A DNA stretch of 64,000 bases from Parvibaculum sedimenti (GCF_009184905.1 NZ_WESC01000009.1:1-64000); one strand, 5' to 3'. Shown: positions 16,356 to 25,992, numbered from the stretch's first letter. Translations and numbers: made by a program. The notes: generated by a model from the letters alone, not told the origin.

Positions 16356-16868
16356 TCACTCCTCCACCTCGACCTCGCTCTGCCCGTAAGGCGAAAAGCC
16401 CATGCGCTGGTAGAGCGTCAGTGCTGCCGGGTGGTCCAGTGTGCAGGTCTGGACGATGAGGCGTTCGGGGTTTTTCAGCCAGGCGAGCGAGATCGCTTCG
16501 CCCAGCAGGAACCGCCCCAGTCCCTGCTCGATATATTCAGGCACGATTCCCAGAAACGAAAGCTCCGCTTGCGGAAGGTCGCGGAAGTCGAGTTCCACAT
16601 AGCCGACCGGCGCGCCATTAACATAGAGCACGTAGATTTCCACCGCGTCGTGATGGATGATCTCGGCGAGCGCATCGTCAGGGATGTTGCGGCGGCTGAC
16701 CCAGACATAGGGTCGGCCGACGGCGTCGTAGAGATAGCGATAGAAGTGAAGCGGGGGCTTCTTGGCGCGAAGCAGGGCGTATTTGCCGAGCGGGCGCGGG
16801 GCAGGCGCGAGGCGCGGCGGCGCCTTCATTTCCAGGCGGGTAACGATGGCCTTGTGCGTCTTACCCAT
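16356..16868 (-). CDS. GNAT family N-acetyltransferase
   Basis: A 170-residue protein with the GNAT acetyl-CoA fold: strand segment APVGYVELDFRDL, the AELSFLGIVPEYIEQGLGRFLLGEAI region carrying the Q/RxxGxG/A pyrophosphate loop (EQGLGRF), and the C-terminal NPAALTLYQRMGF-type motif (here HPAALTLYQRMGF). The substrate is unknown. ATG 16868 with AAAGGTGAT upstream is preferred to ATG 16880. It lies 30 bases downstream of the sulfurtransferase gene on the same strand, so they may be co-transcribed. Confidence 0.85.
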   Translation of the reverse strand: MGKTHKAIVTRLEMKAPPRLAPAPRPLGKYALLRAKKPPLHFYRYLYDAVGRPYVWVSRRNIPDDALAEIIHHDAVEIYVLYVNGAPVGYVELDFRDLPQAELSFLGIVPEYIEQGLGRFLLGEAISLAWLKNPERLIVQTCTLDHPAALTLYQRMGFSPYGQSEVEVEE

Positions 16869-16897
16869 CGCTCTAATCACCTTTCAGGGCGCGCCTT

Positions 16898-17746
16898 TCA
16901 GGCTTCGATCGGCAAGCCCTTGACCGCGCCCCATTCAGCCCACGATCCATCATAGACCGATACGCGGTCATGCCCCAACGCGGCAAGGCCGAGCGCGAGA
17001 ATGCAGGCGCTGACGCCGGAGCCGCAAGTCGTGATGACGGGGCGGGAGAGGTCGATGCCCGTATCGTCGAAAAGGCGCACGAGCTCCTCGCGCGATTTCA
17101 GCGTGCCGTCGGCGTTGACGAGATTGGCCGAGGGAAGATTGAGGCTGCCGGGAATATGGCCGCCCTTGAGACCGGGCCGGGGCTCCGGCTCCTCGGCGCG
17201 GAAGCGGCGGCCGGAGCGCGCGTCGAGGACCTGCTCGGCGCAGGTTTCGAGATTGTGCAGCATCGCCTCGCGGTCGCGCACCAGGGGCACGTCGCGCCGC
17301 GCCGTGAAGTGCCGGGCGCTGTGGCGCGGGCGGGCGTCGTCGAGCGGGCGGCCTTCGGCCTTCCATTTCTTCAGGCCGCCATCGAGCACCACCACGTCGC
17401 GATGGCCCATGACGCGGAACATCCACCAGACCCGCGGCGCGCTGAAAAGGCCCGCGCCGTCATAGACAACGATGCGGACGCCGTCGCCAAGGCCCATTGC
17501 GCGGACGCGCGACGAGAACTTCTCAGGCGCAGGCAGCATGTGCGGATAGGGGCTGTCGGTATCCGCGATCTCGTCGATGTCGAAGAACACCGCGCCGGGG
17601 ATGTGCTCATTCTCATATTCGGCGCGGGGATTGCGCTGCGCCTGCGGCAGATACCACGAGCCGTCCACGATGCGCACATCCGGCGCATCGAGATGCGCGG
17701 CCAGCCATTCGGTGGTGACGAGGGGGTATTCTACGATCTGCGGCAT
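16898..17746 (-). CDS. sseA: 3-mercaptopyruvate/thiosulfate sulfurtransferase
   Basis: A 282-residue two-domain rhodanese. The inactive N-terminal domain contains DGSWYLPQAQRNPRAEY and HIPGAVFFDID. The catalytic C-terminal domain has the active-site loop CGSGVSA (Cys in TTCGSGVSA), the form typical of mercaptopyruvate sulfurtransferases rather than the CRxGxT/R of thiosulfate enzymes. It transfers sulfane sulfur to cyanide or thiols in the cytoplasm. Together with the adjacent cysteine synthase it makes a small sulfur-metabolism cluster. Confidence 0.9.
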   Translation of the reverse strand: MPQIVEYPLVTTEWLAAHLDAPDVRIVDGSWYLPQAQRNPRAEYENEHIPGAVFFDIDEIADTDSPYPHMLPAPEKFSSRVRAMGLGDGVRIVVYDGAGLFSAPRVWWMFRVMGHRDVVVLDGGLKKWKAEGRPLDDARPRHSARHFTARRDVPLVRDREAMLHNLETCAEQVLDARSGRRFRAEEPEPRPGLKGGHIPGSLNLPSANLVNADGTLKSREELVRLFDDTGIDLSRPVITTCGSGVSACILALGLAALGHDRVSVYDGSWAEWGAVKGLPIEA

Positions 17747-17771
17747 GTCTCAGAACTCATTCCATTTTTCA

Positions 17772-17857
17772 TGTCACCCCGGGATTTATTCCGGGGTCCA
17801 GGGGCGCTTGCTCAGTGCTTGTTGCCTCTGGATCCCGGCACGAAGGTCGGGATGACA
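17772..17857. repeat. Intergenic palindromic element (REP-like)
   Basis: The gap between sseA and the cysteine synthase gene holds an imperfect inverted repeat. TGTCACCCCGGGATTTATTC near 17772 is mirrored by GATCCCGGCACGAAGGTCGG and GATGACA ending at 17857. GTCATCCCGG-type elements are widely dispersed between genes in many alphaproteobacterial genomes. It could also stop both flanking minus-strand transcripts from fusing. Only one copy lies in this window. Confidence 0.55.
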
Positions 17858-17869
17858 ATTATAAACAGG

Positions 17870-18868
17870 CTAGAGCCAATCCGGCGCAGGAAGGTTCTTC
17901 TCCTTCAGAAATGCCGGATTGAAAAGCTTGCTCTGATAGCGCGTTCCGTAGTCGCAGAGAATAGTGACGATGGTATGGCCGGGGCCCATCTGCCGCGCGA
18001 GACGGACCGCGCCCGCGACGTTGATGCCGCTTGAGCCGCCGAGGCAAAGGCCTTCATGCTTCAGCAGGTCAAAGACGAAGGGCAGGGCTTCCTCATCCGG
18101 GATCTGGAAGGCGTCGTCGATCGGCGCGTCTTCGAGGTTCGCCGTGATGCGGCCCTGACCGATGCCTTCGGTGATGGAGCTGCCTTCGGCCTTCAGCTCG
18201 CCATGCTTGTAATAGTGATAAAGCGCGGCGCCCATCGGATCGGAAAGTGCGATGGTGACATTCTTGTTGCGCTCCTTGAGCGCTATTGCGATGCCGGCCA
18301 GCGTGCCGCCGGTGCCGACGGCGCAGGTGAAGCCGTCGACCTTGCCATCCGTCTGCGCCCAGATTTCCGGGCCCGTGGTTTCGATATGCGCCTGCCGGTT
18401 TGCGACATTGTCGAACTGGTTGGCCCAGATGGCGCCGTTCGGAGACTTCGCCGCGAGCTCATCGGCCAGCCGGCCGGAATATTTCACGTAGTTGTTTGGG
18501 TCCTTGTAGGGAACAGCCGGAACCTCGATCAGCTCGGCGCCGCAGAGGCGGAGCATGTCCTTCTTTTCCTGCGACTGCGTGTCGGGAATGACAATGACGC
18601 TCTTGAAGCCGAGCGCATTGCCGACGAGCGCCAGACCGATGCCGGTGTTGCCCGCCGTGCCTTCGACAATGGTGCCGCCGGGCTTCAGCGTGCCTTTGGC
18701 GACCGCGTCCTTGATGATGTAAAGGGCGGCGCGGTCCTTCACCGACTGGCCCGGATTGAGGAACTCCGCCTTGCCGAGAATTTCGCAGCCGGTCGCCTCG
18801 GAAGCGGCCTTCAGCCGGATCAGGGGCGTATTGCCGATGGAGTCCACAAGTCCGCTTCTGATGTCCAT
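17870..18868 (-). CDS. cysK: Cysteine synthase (O-acetylserine sulfhydrylase)
   Basis: A 332-residue fold-type II PLP enzyme making cysteine from O-acetylserine and sulfide. The PLP lysine is in NPGQSVKDRA, the substrate loop is VEGTAGNTGIGLA, and the phosphate-binding glycine loop is AVGTGGTLAG. GGSSGIN near the C-terminal third is conserved. I use ATG 18868 (MDIRSGLVDSIGNTPL), where homology begins; the upstream frame to 18946 looks untranslated. It could be a CysM or CBS-like paralogue, but the order of motifs fits CysK best. Confidence 0.88.
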   Translation of the reverse strand: MDIRSGLVDSIGNTPLIRLKAASEATGCEILGKAEFLNPGQSVKDRAALYIIKDAVAKGTLKPGGTIVEGTAGNTGIGLALVGNALGFKSVIVIPDTQSQEKKDMLRLCGAELIEVPAVPYKDPNNYVKYSGRLADELAAKSPNGAIWANQFDNVANRQAHIETTGPEIWAQTDGKVDGFTCAVGTGGTLAGIAIALKERNKNVTIALSDPMGAALYHYYKHGELKAEGSSITEGIGQGRITANLEDAPIDDAFQIPDEEALPFVFDLLKHEGLCLGGSSGINVAGAVRLARQMGPGHTIVTILCDYGTRYQSKLFNPAFLKEKNLPAPDWL

Positions 18869-18971
18869 TTTACAATTCATCCGGTGAAATTTTTTGCAGG
18901 GCGTTTCCTTGGTGGGGAATATACGGAGGGTGGAAGGCTGGTTCAAGGCATGGAGGTAAACCCAGACAATC

Positions 18972-19586
18972 TCATGTGAATTTCGCCCGATTGGCCGCCA
19001 GCCACTGGATCATGAGGAAGGTCTTGGCGTCGCGGATGCGCCCGTCCTCCGTGGCGCGCAACGCTTCGGCCAGCGGCACGACGACGGCGCGGATATCCTC
19101 ATGCTCATGGGCGAGCCCATGGACGCCGCCGATGCCCGAAAGATCGGCCTTGGCGGCATAGACATAGGTGCGCTCGCCATAGCCGCCGGGCGAGGAAAAG
19201 AGCTTGCCGATGAGTACCGGCTCCCCGATGGCGCAATCGGCTTCCTCCAGCGCCTCGCGCTTCGCGACCTGAGGCGGCGTCTCGCCCGGATCGACGATAC
19301 CGGCCACCGCCTCGAAGAGCCACGTCGCTTCGTTCCAGACGAGGCCGCAGGTGCGGAACTGCTCGATCAGCACCACCGCGTCGAGCGCCGGATCGTAGGG
19401 GATCACCATCGCGACTTCGGCAATGGTGTACATGTCGCGCGTCACGACATCGGACCATGTACCGTCGAAGCGGCGATGGCGGAAGGTGAAGCGCTCGAGC
19501 TTGCCCCAGCCCTGGCCGATCGTTTCGCGCGAGCGGATTTCAACGTCGTCGAGTGTGCGCGGCGTCGGGATGAGGCGGTCTTCCAT
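18972..19586 (-). CDS. Nudix hydrolase, ADP-ribose pyrophosphatase type
   Basis: A 204-residue cytoplasmic hydrolase. The Nudix box runs GIVDPGE...REALEEA with the Gx5Ex7REUxEE spacing, and LFSSPGGYGERTYVYAA downstream is typical of the ADP-ribose/NudF group. It would hydrolyse ADP-ribose or related nucleotide sugars to AMP plus a sugar phosphate. The gene stands alone; its 3' end is about 100 bases from the start of the cysteine synthase gene on the same strand. Confidence 0.85.
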   Translation of the reverse strand: MEDRLIPTPRTLDDVEIRSRETIGQGWGKLERFTFRHRRFDGTWSDVVTRDMYTIAEVAMVIPYDPALDAVVLIEQFRTCGLVWNEATWLFEAVAGIVDPGETPPQVAKREALEEADCAIGEPVLIGKLFSSPGGYGERTYVYAAKADLSGIGGVHGLAHEHEDIRAVVVPLAEALRATEDGRIRDAKTFLMIQWLAANRAKFT

Positions 19587-19673
19587 GAGGGACTCCGGCT
19601 TCTTCCTGTGCGGAAGATGATGGGAGTCGGAGTGTAGTCAGCGCCTCAGGGCTTCGCCAGAGCGGGCCCCGGT

Positions 19674-19871
19674 CTATTTCATTTTCTGCTTGGACTGAAG
19701 CTCCGGCGGGACGTCGTGGGTGCAGAAAGCTGCGCCGCCGCTTGTCGTGCCGCATTCCCAACCTGGGCCGAGATTGTGGCTGTTCCACGGATCCTTGTCG
19801 CGAAAGACCACGATAATAAATCCGGCGATGAAAAATGCGCACACAAGCAAAATTTTTAGTGGGGCGTCCAA
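19674..19871 (-). CDS. Small single-span membrane protein (65 aa)
   Basis: Residues 5-24 (LKILLVCAFFIAGFIIVVF) form one membrane helix, followed by a short periplasmic or cytoplasmic tail containing two cysteines (WECGTTSGGAAFC) that could form a disulfide. No family is recognised. It lies between the Nudix and cfa genes, all on the minus strand. Coding status is supported by the clear hydrophobic/polar partition, but the Shine-Dalgarno is weak. Confidence 0.45.
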   Translation of the reverse strand: MDAPLKILLVCAFFIAGFIIVVFRDKDPWNSHNLGPGWECGTTSGGAAFCTHDVPPELQSKQKMK

Positions 19872-19920
19872 TTGGCATCCTCGTCATGCAGAGGGCAGGT
19901 TCAGCAAGAGCATACGCTTT

Positions 19921-21183
19921 TCATGGCTTCGCCAGCGTCACCTGTGTCACGTCGATCTGGCCTGCGCGGAATCCCGCTTCGCAATAGGCAAGGTAGTATT
20001 CCCACATGCGGCGGAAGCGTTCGTCGAATCCGAGCGGCTGGATTTCCGGCCAGGCCGCGCGGAAGCGTTGGCGCCATTGCTTCAGCGTCTCTGCATAGTC
20101 GAGGCCGAAATCGAGATTGCCGACCCAGGTAAGGCCCGCCTTCGCGACCTGCTCCTTGAGCGCCGTGGGCGAGGGCAACATGCCACCCGGAAAGATGTAG
20201 CGCTGGATGAAGTCGGCGCCCTTGCGGTAGCTGGCGAAAATGCCGTCCTCGATGGTGATGATCTGAAGTCCGGCGATACCGCCCGGCTTCAGGCAGTCGC
20301 GAAGCTTCGCGAAGTAGGCCGGCCAATATTCCTCGCCGACCGCCTCGAACATCTCGATGGAGGCGATACGGTCATATTTCTCCGAGACGTCGCGATAGTC
20401 CTGATAGCGGATGTCGACCTTGTCGGAGAGGCCCTTCGCCGCCATGCGCTCGCGCGCGAAGGCGAGCTGCTCCCTGCTGATTGTGATGCCGGTCACGTGG
20501 CAGCCGATCTCGCTTGCCGCGAACTCCGCGAAGCCGCCCCAGCCCGAACCGATCTCGAGCAGGTGATGTTCGGGCCTGAGGTCGATGCGTTCGGCGAGCG
20601 AGCGATATTTGGCGGTTTGCGCTTCGGAAAGATCCTGTCCCGGATGCGTGAAACGGGCGGAGGAATAGGTCATCGTTCGGTCGAGCCAACGGCGATAGAA
20701 GGCGTTGCCGAGATCGTAGTGAAACTCGATGTTGCGTTTGGAGCCGCTTTTCGAATTGCGGCGCAGGAGATGATAGAGCCGCGCGCTAAAGTGAATGACT
20801 GAAAGTCCGTAGAGCCTCTCGCGCAGCGCATCGCGGTTGCGGGCGAAGAGTTCGAGAAAGCCCGCGATGTTCGGGCTGTCCCACATACCATCGAGAAAGG
20901 CTTCGGCCGCGCCGAGATCGCCCGCGGCGAAGAAGCGCCGGGCAAGCGCGAAGTCCCTGATCTCCATCGTCGCGTCCTTGCCGGGCTCGCGGCCTGCGAA
21001 GCGCAGGTGCCGCCCATCTGGCAAGACGACGGTGAGCGAACCGCGCTGGATATGGAGGAGAATGCGAAAGGCAATCCGCACGAGCCGCGGAAGCCCCACG
21101 ATGTGGCGGAGATTGGCAGCGGTCATGTCGATCATTCTTGCCGTGTCGACATCGGTACGCACGTCAACGGGAACTTGGCTCAT
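19921..21183 (-). CDS. cfa: Cyclopropane-fatty-acyl-phospholipid synthase
   Basis: A 420-residue SAM-dependent enzyme that adds a methylene group to unsaturated phospholipid chains at the inner membrane. Residues 1-150 are the lipid-binding N-terminal part (FFAAGDLGAAEAFLDGMWD). NIEFHYDLGNAFYRRWLD precedes the SAM motif LLEIGSGWGGFAEFA, and TGITISREQLAFAR and IEMFEAVGEEYW are conserved in CFA synthases. I start it at ATG 21183, which has AGGAGG nine bases upstream, rather than ATG 21204. Divergent from recQ. Confidence 0.92.
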   Translation of the reverse strand: MSQVPVDVRTDVDTARMIDMTAANLRHIVGLPRLVRIAFRILLHIQRGSLTVVLPDGRHLRFAGREPGKDATMEIRDFALARRFFAAGDLGAAEAFLDGMWDSPNIAGFLELFARNRDALRERLYGLSVIHFSARLYHLLRRNSKSGSKRNIEFHYDLGNAFYRRWLDRTMTYSSARFTHPGQDLSEAQTAKYRSLAERIDLRPEHHLLEIGSGWGGFAEFAASEIGCHVTGITISREQLAFARERMAAKGLSDKVDIRYQDYRDVSEKYDRIASIEMFEAVGEEYWPAYFAKLRDCLKPGGIAGLQIITIEDGIFASYRKGADFIQRYIFPGGMLPSPTALKEQVAKAGLTWVGNLDFGLDYAETLKQWRQRFRAAWPEIQPLGFDERFRRMWEYYLAYCEAGFRAGQIDVTQVTLAKP

Positions 21184-21348
21184 CCGGGCGCCCTCCTGCG
21201 TCAACGCCTTTGACTATAGCGGCTGGAATGGCGGCGTCATCATTCAATACGAGGGCGGAAAGCTGCCGGTTCAGTCGCCGGGGTTCCTTTGAGGGTGCGA
21301 GGTGCTACCTTCTGGCCGCGCGGTTCCGCGCGCCCACTGAGTCGCCTG

Positions 21349-23181
21349 ATGCCTGAATCCATCGAACTGAAGAATGAGCCCATGCCTCACCCCGAAGGGG
21401 TGCTGAAGGAGGTGTTCGGCCTTCCCTCGTTCCGCGGCCAGCAGGCGGAGATCATCCAGCACATTGTCGATGGCGGCGACGCCGTGGTGCTGCTGCCCAC
21501 GGGTGCTGGCAAATCGCTCTGCTATCAGATCCCTGCGCTCTGCCGGCAAGGGACCGGCATTGTCGTCTCGCCGCTCATCGCGCTGATGCGCGATCAGGTG
21601 GAGGCGTTGCGTCAATCCGGCGTCCGGGCCGCAGCCCTCAATTCCACGCTGACGCCGGATGAGGCGCGAGACATTCGCAACGCGCTGGTCGCGGGCGAAC
21701 TTGACCTGCTCTATGTGACGCCGGAGCGCCTCGTCAGCGACGGGTTCATTGGGCTTCTGTCTCGCGCGAAAATCGGTCTCTTCGCCATCGACGAGGCTCA
21801 TTGCATCAGCCAGTGGGGCCACGACTTCCGACCGGAATATCTGCAGCTGGCGCTGCTGAAGGAGCGCTTTCCGTGTGTGCCGCGCGTGGCGCTGACGGCG
21901 ACGGCGGATCCGCAGACGCGCGACGATCTCATCCATCGTCTGAAACTCGACGATGCGCACGTTTTTTCCGCGAGCTTCGACAGGCCGAACATCCGCTACA
22001 CCATCGTTCGCAAGGACAATGCGAAATCCCAGCTTCTTTCCTTCCTCGCCGCCCATCGCAATGAGAGTGGCATCGTCTATTGCCTGAGCCGCAAGAAGGT
22101 GGAGGAGACGGCGGAATGGCTGACCGCGCAGGGCATTCGCGCGTTGCCTTATCATGCGGGCCTCGACCGCGCGGTTCGCGACCGTCATCAGGATGCGTTT
22201 CTGAAAGACGAGGGCCCGGTACTCGTCGCGACCATTGCTTTCGGCATGGGCATCGACAAGCCGGATGTGCGCTTCGTCGCGCATCTCGATCTGCCGTCGA
22301 GCATCGAGGCCTATTATCAAGAGACGGGGCGGGCAGGACGCGACGGTTTGCCGTCTGACGCCTGGATGGCTTACGGGCTCGGCGACGTGACCCTGCGCCG
22401 CCGGATGATCGACGAGGGCGAAGCACCCGAAGAGGTGAAGCAGGTTGAACGGACGAAGCTCGACGCGCTGCTTCATGTCTGCGAAACGGCGACTTGCAGG
22501 CGGCAGGCTTTGCTTGCCCATTTCGGCGAGGCGCATGGCGATGCTTGCGGAAATTGCGACGCCTGCCTGACGCCGTCCGAAATGTGGGACGGGACTGAGG
22601 CCGCGCGAAAGGCTCTGTCCGCGATCTATCGCACCGGCCAGCGCTTCGGGGCGGGCCATGTCATCGATGTGCTGCGCGGTAGCAAGACCGAAAAGATTGT
22701 GCGTTTCGGGCACGACACGCTGCCGACCTTTGGCGTCGGCAAGGATATCGACCAGAAGAGCTGGCAATCGGTTTTCCGCCAGCTCGCGGCGCGCGGCTTC
22801 ATCGCCGCCGACCACACGGCCTATGGCGCGTTGAAGCTCGAAGAGACGGCGCGGCCTGTTCTGAAAGGCGAGCAGCCCGTCCAGTTCCGCCGCGATCTCG
22901 TTTCGCCAGGCAAGCGCCGCTCGGGCAAGGCAGCGGAGCCGGAAGTCTCGTCCACGCCGGAAGAGGATGCGCTCTACATGGCGCTGCGCTCGGAACGCAT
23001 GCGGCTTGCCCGCGAACAGGGCGTACCCCCTTACGTGATCTTCCACGACACGACGCTGCGCGAAATGGTGCGCCGGCGTCCCGCGACCATGGAGGATTTA
23101 GGCGAGATTCAGGGCGTCGGCGGTTCGAAACTCGCCCGCTACGGCAAGGCATTTCTCGCGGTCGTCGGCGAGCATCGTTGA
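21349..23181 (+). CDS. recQ: ATP-dependent DNA helicase RecQ
   Basis: A 610-residue 3'-5' helicase of recombination and repair. Motif I is [11 protein letters not shown], motif II is [17 protein letters not shown] (including the RecQ aromatic loop), and motif VI is [12 protein letters not shown]. The RQC zinc site uses cysteines in [12 protein letters not shown] and CGNCDAC. The HRDC domain is C-terminal (about 530-610). ATG 21349 is used; ATG 21382 is an alternative and a TTG at 21289 is unlikely. No partner gene is adjacent. Confidence 0.95.
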   Translation: MPESIELKNEPMPHPEGVLKEVFGLPSFRGQQAEIIQHIVDGGDAVVLLPTGAGKSLCYQIPALCRQGTGIVVSPLIALMRDQVEALRQSGVRAAALNSTLTPDEARDIRNALVAGELDLLYVTPERLVSDGFIGLLSRAKIGLFAIDEAHCISQWGHDFRPEYLQLALLKERFPCVPRVALTATADPQTRDDLIHRLKLDDAHVFSASFDRPNIRYTIVRKDNAKSQLLSFLAAHRNESGIVYCLSRKKVEETAEWLTAQGIRALPYHAGLDRAVRDRHQDAFLKDEGPVLVATIAFGMGIDKPDVRFVAHLDLPSSIEAYYQETGRAGRDGLPSDAWMAYGLGDVTLRRRMIDEGEAPEEVKQVERTKLDALLHVCETATCRRQALLAHFGEAHGDACGNCDACLTPSEMWDGTEAARKALSAIYRTGQRFGAGHVIDVLRGSKTEKIVRFGHDTLPTFGVGKDIDQKSWQSVFRQLAARGFIAADHTAYGALKLEETARPVLKGEQPVQFRRDLVSPGKRRSGKAAEPEVSSTPEEDALYMALRSERMRLAREQGVPPYVIFHDTTLREMVRRRPATMEDLGEIQGVGGSKLARYGKAFLAVVGEHR

Positions 23182-23232
23182 GTTGAAACTCGGCGGATAT
23201 TTTCCTGCCGATCTCCAATTCGCAGCCGCGCC

Positions 23233-23751
23233 CTATACGATGCCATGCGGGAAGCGCTGTTCCAGCGCGGCGATATTCATTGTCGCGAGGTACGGCGCGA
23301 GCATGTCGGGCGTGGCGAGTTCCAGCATGATCCGGTTTTCCACCCAGAACTCGATGACGTGGAAAAATGGCGTACGGCCCGGCGCGCCGCGACCGAGATA
23401 GAGCGTCTTCCATCCTTCGCGCTCGCCGATGGCCTCGATCTCGGCGCGGCTCAGGGGGACTGAGATCAGGGCATGGAAGGCGACTGGCGTGGCGGCGATC
23501 TTCTCCGCAGGCGCTTCGAGGGCGAGGAAGGGTGAGGTGCCTTCCTTGGGATCCGGGTTGATGGCCATGTGCTGCGGATAGACCTCGATAAGCGTACCGT
23601 GCTCATCGCCCGCTACCGCGGAGAAAGCGCCGGGCAGGGGACCGAGGAAGGGAAATGCGCGACCCGCAAGGATCTCGGCGAGCACGGTTGCGACATGTGC
23701 GGGATCACGGGCTGGAATGGAGATGTGGTGCAGCATTGGCTTCTCTTTCAT
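23233..23751 (-). CDS. VOC-family (glyoxalase-like) protein
   Basis: A 172-residue protein opening with LHHISIPARDPAHVATVLAEIL, the typical first beta-alpha unit of the vicinal-oxygen-chelate fold, and closing with FFHVIEFWVENRIMLEL. Family members are metal-dependent dioxygenases, lyases or resistance proteins; the activity here is not predictable. It is divergent from the TetR gene with 113 bases between that contain two palindromes, so it is the likely target of that regulator. Confidence 0.7.
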   Translation of the reverse strand: MKEKPMLHHISIPARDPAHVATVLAEILAGRAFPFLGPLPGAFSAVAGDEHGTLIEVYPQHMAINPDPKEGTSPFLALEAPAEKIAATPVAFHALISVPLSRAEIEAIGEREGWKTLYLGRGAPGRTPFFHVIEFWVENRIMLELATPDMLAPYLATMNIAALEQRFPHGIV

Positions 23752-23818
23752 GGAAGCGCCGGGGAGCTTCGGTCCCGCAGTCGCGATCGAGTTTGACCAG
23801 CAGATGCGTTGAGTTTAT

Positions 23819-23849
23819 GCTACCAACGTAGCGTAATGGCACTATAGTG
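23819..23849. promoter_or_regulatory. Candidate TetR operators in the divergent promoter region
   Basis: Two inverted repeats stand side by side between the VOC gene and the TetR gene: GCTAC-caac-GTAGC (23819-23832) and the perfect 10-bp palindrome CACTATAGTG (23840-23849). They lie 16-46 bases upstream of the TetR start. This position fits autoregulation and control of the divergent gene. Confidence 0.5.
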
Positions 23850-23864
23850 ACATGAAAAGCCGAA

Positions 23865-24494
23865 ATGCAAGAGCTGAATGAAGGTCGGACCGCCCAGAAG
23901 GCCCGCACACGAGCGATGTTGCTTCAATCCGCCAGCTTATTGATGCAGCAAGGAAAGCGCCCGACGGTCGAGGAGGCCGCCGACGCTGTCGGCATCTCCA
24001 AGCGGACAGCCTATCGATACTTCACCTCGCAGGACCACATGCTGGCCGATGCCGCGCTTGAGTCCCTGAGGCCTGTATTCGCCCGCGTCCTCGAGACATC
24101 ACGCGAGCTTTCCGCTCCATCGGATCGCCTTGAGGCTCTCATCAAGGCACTGAACCGGCTTGCGCCCACTTATGAAAATGAGCTGCGGGTGATAGTGCGT
24201 TCCGCTCTGGATCGCGCACCCGATGACGCGAAACATGTGGGCCGGCCGCGTGGGCAGCGCCGCATCGACTGGGTTGCCGAGGTATTGGCGCCACTCAAGC
24301 CGGAGCTGCCGGAGGATCTCTATGACCGGCTTGCTGCTGCGCTCGCCGCGATGATCGGATTCGATATCTGGGTCTGGCTGCGCGATGTCGGTGAGCTTCC
24401 GCCGCAGCGTGTCGACGATGTGATGGTCTGGATGGGACGTACGTTGGTTGACGCGACGTTGAGGGAGGCGGATGAGCGCGGGCTCAAGAGCTGA
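23865..24494 (+). CDS. TetR/AcrR family transcriptional regulator
   Basis: A 209-residue regulator. Residues about 15-62 form the TetR DNA-binding domain with the helix-turn-helix TVEEAADAVGISKRTAYRYF. The rest is a helical ligand-binding and dimerisation domain with no recognisable inducer specificity. It is divergent from the VOC gene and 88 bases upstream of the amidase gene on the same strand, so it could repress either or both. Start ATG 23865 lacks a strong Shine-Dalgarno but matches the domain start. Confidence 0.88.
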   Translation: MQELNEGRTAQKARTRAMLLQSASLLMQQGKRPTVEEAADAVGISKRTAYRYFTSQDHMLADAALESLRPVFARVLETSRELSAPSDRLEALIKALNRLAPTYENELRVIVRSALDRAPDDAKHVGRPRGQRRIDWVAEVLAPLKPELPEDLYDRLAAALAAMIGFDIWVWLRDVGELPPQRVDDVMVWMGRTLVDATLREADERGLKS

Positions 24495-24582
24495 AACAGC
24501 TGGGCGCTGCCGCTGTGCGCTTGTCTGACGCCGTGAAATCCCTACCCTCGGAGCATTGCAACCCGCCTCGATAGTAGCAAGC

Positions 24583-25992
24583 ATGACATTGAATTCTTCA
24601 CCACTGGCCGACGCGCATGAGCTGTGCCGGCTCGGCGTCGTCGCCCTGACCGACGCTTATGCAAAGGGCACGATTTCGCCTGTCGAGGCGACTGCCGCCG
24701 CGCTCGATCGGGCGGAAGAAATCAATCCGCGACTCCATGCCTTTACTTTCATCGACCGCGAAGGAGCGCTGGCCGCGGCGCACGAATCCGAGAAGCGTTG
24801 GCGCGCGGGCAAGCCTTTGTCGCCCGTCGACGGCGTACCGACGACGCTGAAGGACATCGTCTGGGTCGAGGGCTGGTCGGTGCGCTATGGAAGCCTGACG
24901 ACGGATGCGACGCCCTGCATCGCCGATGCGCCTTCAGTGAGGTTCCTGCGCGACGCCGGCGCGATCTTTCTGGGTCTCACGGCGACGCCCGAGTTCGGTT
25001 GGAAGGCCGTAACCGATAGTGCCTTCAGCGGCGTGACGCGAAATCCGTGGAACGCCGATATGACGCCCGGCGGATCTTCGGGCGGCGCGGCTGTCGCGGC
25101 GGCCACGGGAGCCGGTGTTCTCCATCTCGGCACCGACGGCGGCGGATCGATCCGGATTCCCGCCTCATTCACGGGCATCACGGGCCACAAGCCGACCTTC
25201 GGGCGCGTCGCCGCCTATCCGGCAAGCGCCTTCGGAACGGTCGCGCATGTTGGTCCCATGGCGCGCCGCGCGGAGGATGCCTTCTTCATGTTGCAGGCGA
25301 TGTCGGGACGCGACCTGCGAGACTGGGCGCAAGGCCCCGGTGAACTTGAGCCGCTCGTGCTAGCCGACAGGGTTCTGGCGGGCGCGCGGATCGGTTACTG
25401 GACGAAGCCGCCATGCGGCAAGGTCAATCCTGAGGTCGCGAAGACCGTCGACGCTGCCGTCGCGGCATTTGAACGTCTCGGCGCGCGGATCGCCCAGATC
25501 GAGCTTCCGGGTGACGACCTGCCCGAAATCTTCAGCCGCCATTGGTTCAGCGGCGCGGCGAACCGCCTGTCCGCCGTGCCTGCTGAGCGGCGCGGCATGA
25601 TCGACAAGGGCTTTCTGGAAGTTGCTGCTGCTGGCGCTGCCTATGATGCGCCTGCACTGGTCGCCGCGCAGGTCAAACGCGCCCAGTTCGGTGCGGCGAT
25701 GGATCAACTGCTGACGGATTATGACTTCATCGTCTCGCCGGGCACCGCCATTCCAGCCTTTGCAGCAGGCGAGGAGCTTCCACCCGAGAGCGAAATGGGC
25801 CGCTGGACCGAATGGGCGGGCTTCAGCTTTCCCATCAACCTCAGCCAACAGCCGGCTTGCGTCGTTCCCTGTGGCCAGACTGAAAGAGGCCTGCCCGTGG
25901 GGCTCCAGATCATCGGGGCCAGAGGCGCGGATGCGAAAGTGCTGTCGGCCGCGCGCGCCTTCGAGGCGGCGTTTCCCGACTTCTTTATCTGA
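24583..25992 (+). CDS. Amidase (amidase-signature family)
   Basis: A 469-residue amidohydrolase with the Ser-cisSer-Lys triad. The lysine is in PTTLKDIVWVEGW, the cis-serine and linker lie in TPGGSSGGAAVAAATG, and the nucleophile is in GTDGGGSIRIPASFTG. The family hydrolyses amides, nitrile-derived amides or Glu-tRNA(Gln) in GatA. GatA is unlikely because no gatC/gatB neighbours are present. ATG 24583 is used. It is followed by a strong terminator at 26014-26048 shared with tRNA-Asn. Confidence 0.9.
   Translation: MTLNSSPLADAHELCRLGVVALTDAYAKGTISPVEATAAALDRAEEINPRLHAFTFIDREGALAAAHESEKRWRAGKPLSPVDGVPTTLKDIVWVEGWSVRYGSLTTDATPCIADAPSVRFLRDAGAIFLGLTATPEFGWKAVTDSAFSGVTRNPWNADMTPGGSSGGAAVAAATGAGVLHLGTDGGGSIRIPASFTGITGHKPTFGRVAAYPASAFGTVAHVGPMARRAEDAFFMLQAMSGRDLRDWAQGPGELEPLVLADRVLAGARIGYWTKPPCGKVNPEVAKTVDAAVAAFERLGARIAQIELPGDDLPEIFSRHWFSGAANRLSAVPAERRGMIDKGFLEVAAAGAAYDAPALVAAQVKRAQFGAAMDQLLTDYDFIVSPGTAIPAFAAGEELPPESEMGRWTEWAGFSFPINLSQQPACVVPCGQTERGLPVGLQIIGARGADAKVLSAARAFEAAFPDFFI

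Noticed and set aside
24556-24582. TTG start for the amidase gene
   Set aside because: ATG 24583 is closer to the family start and no better ribosome-binding site supports the TTG.
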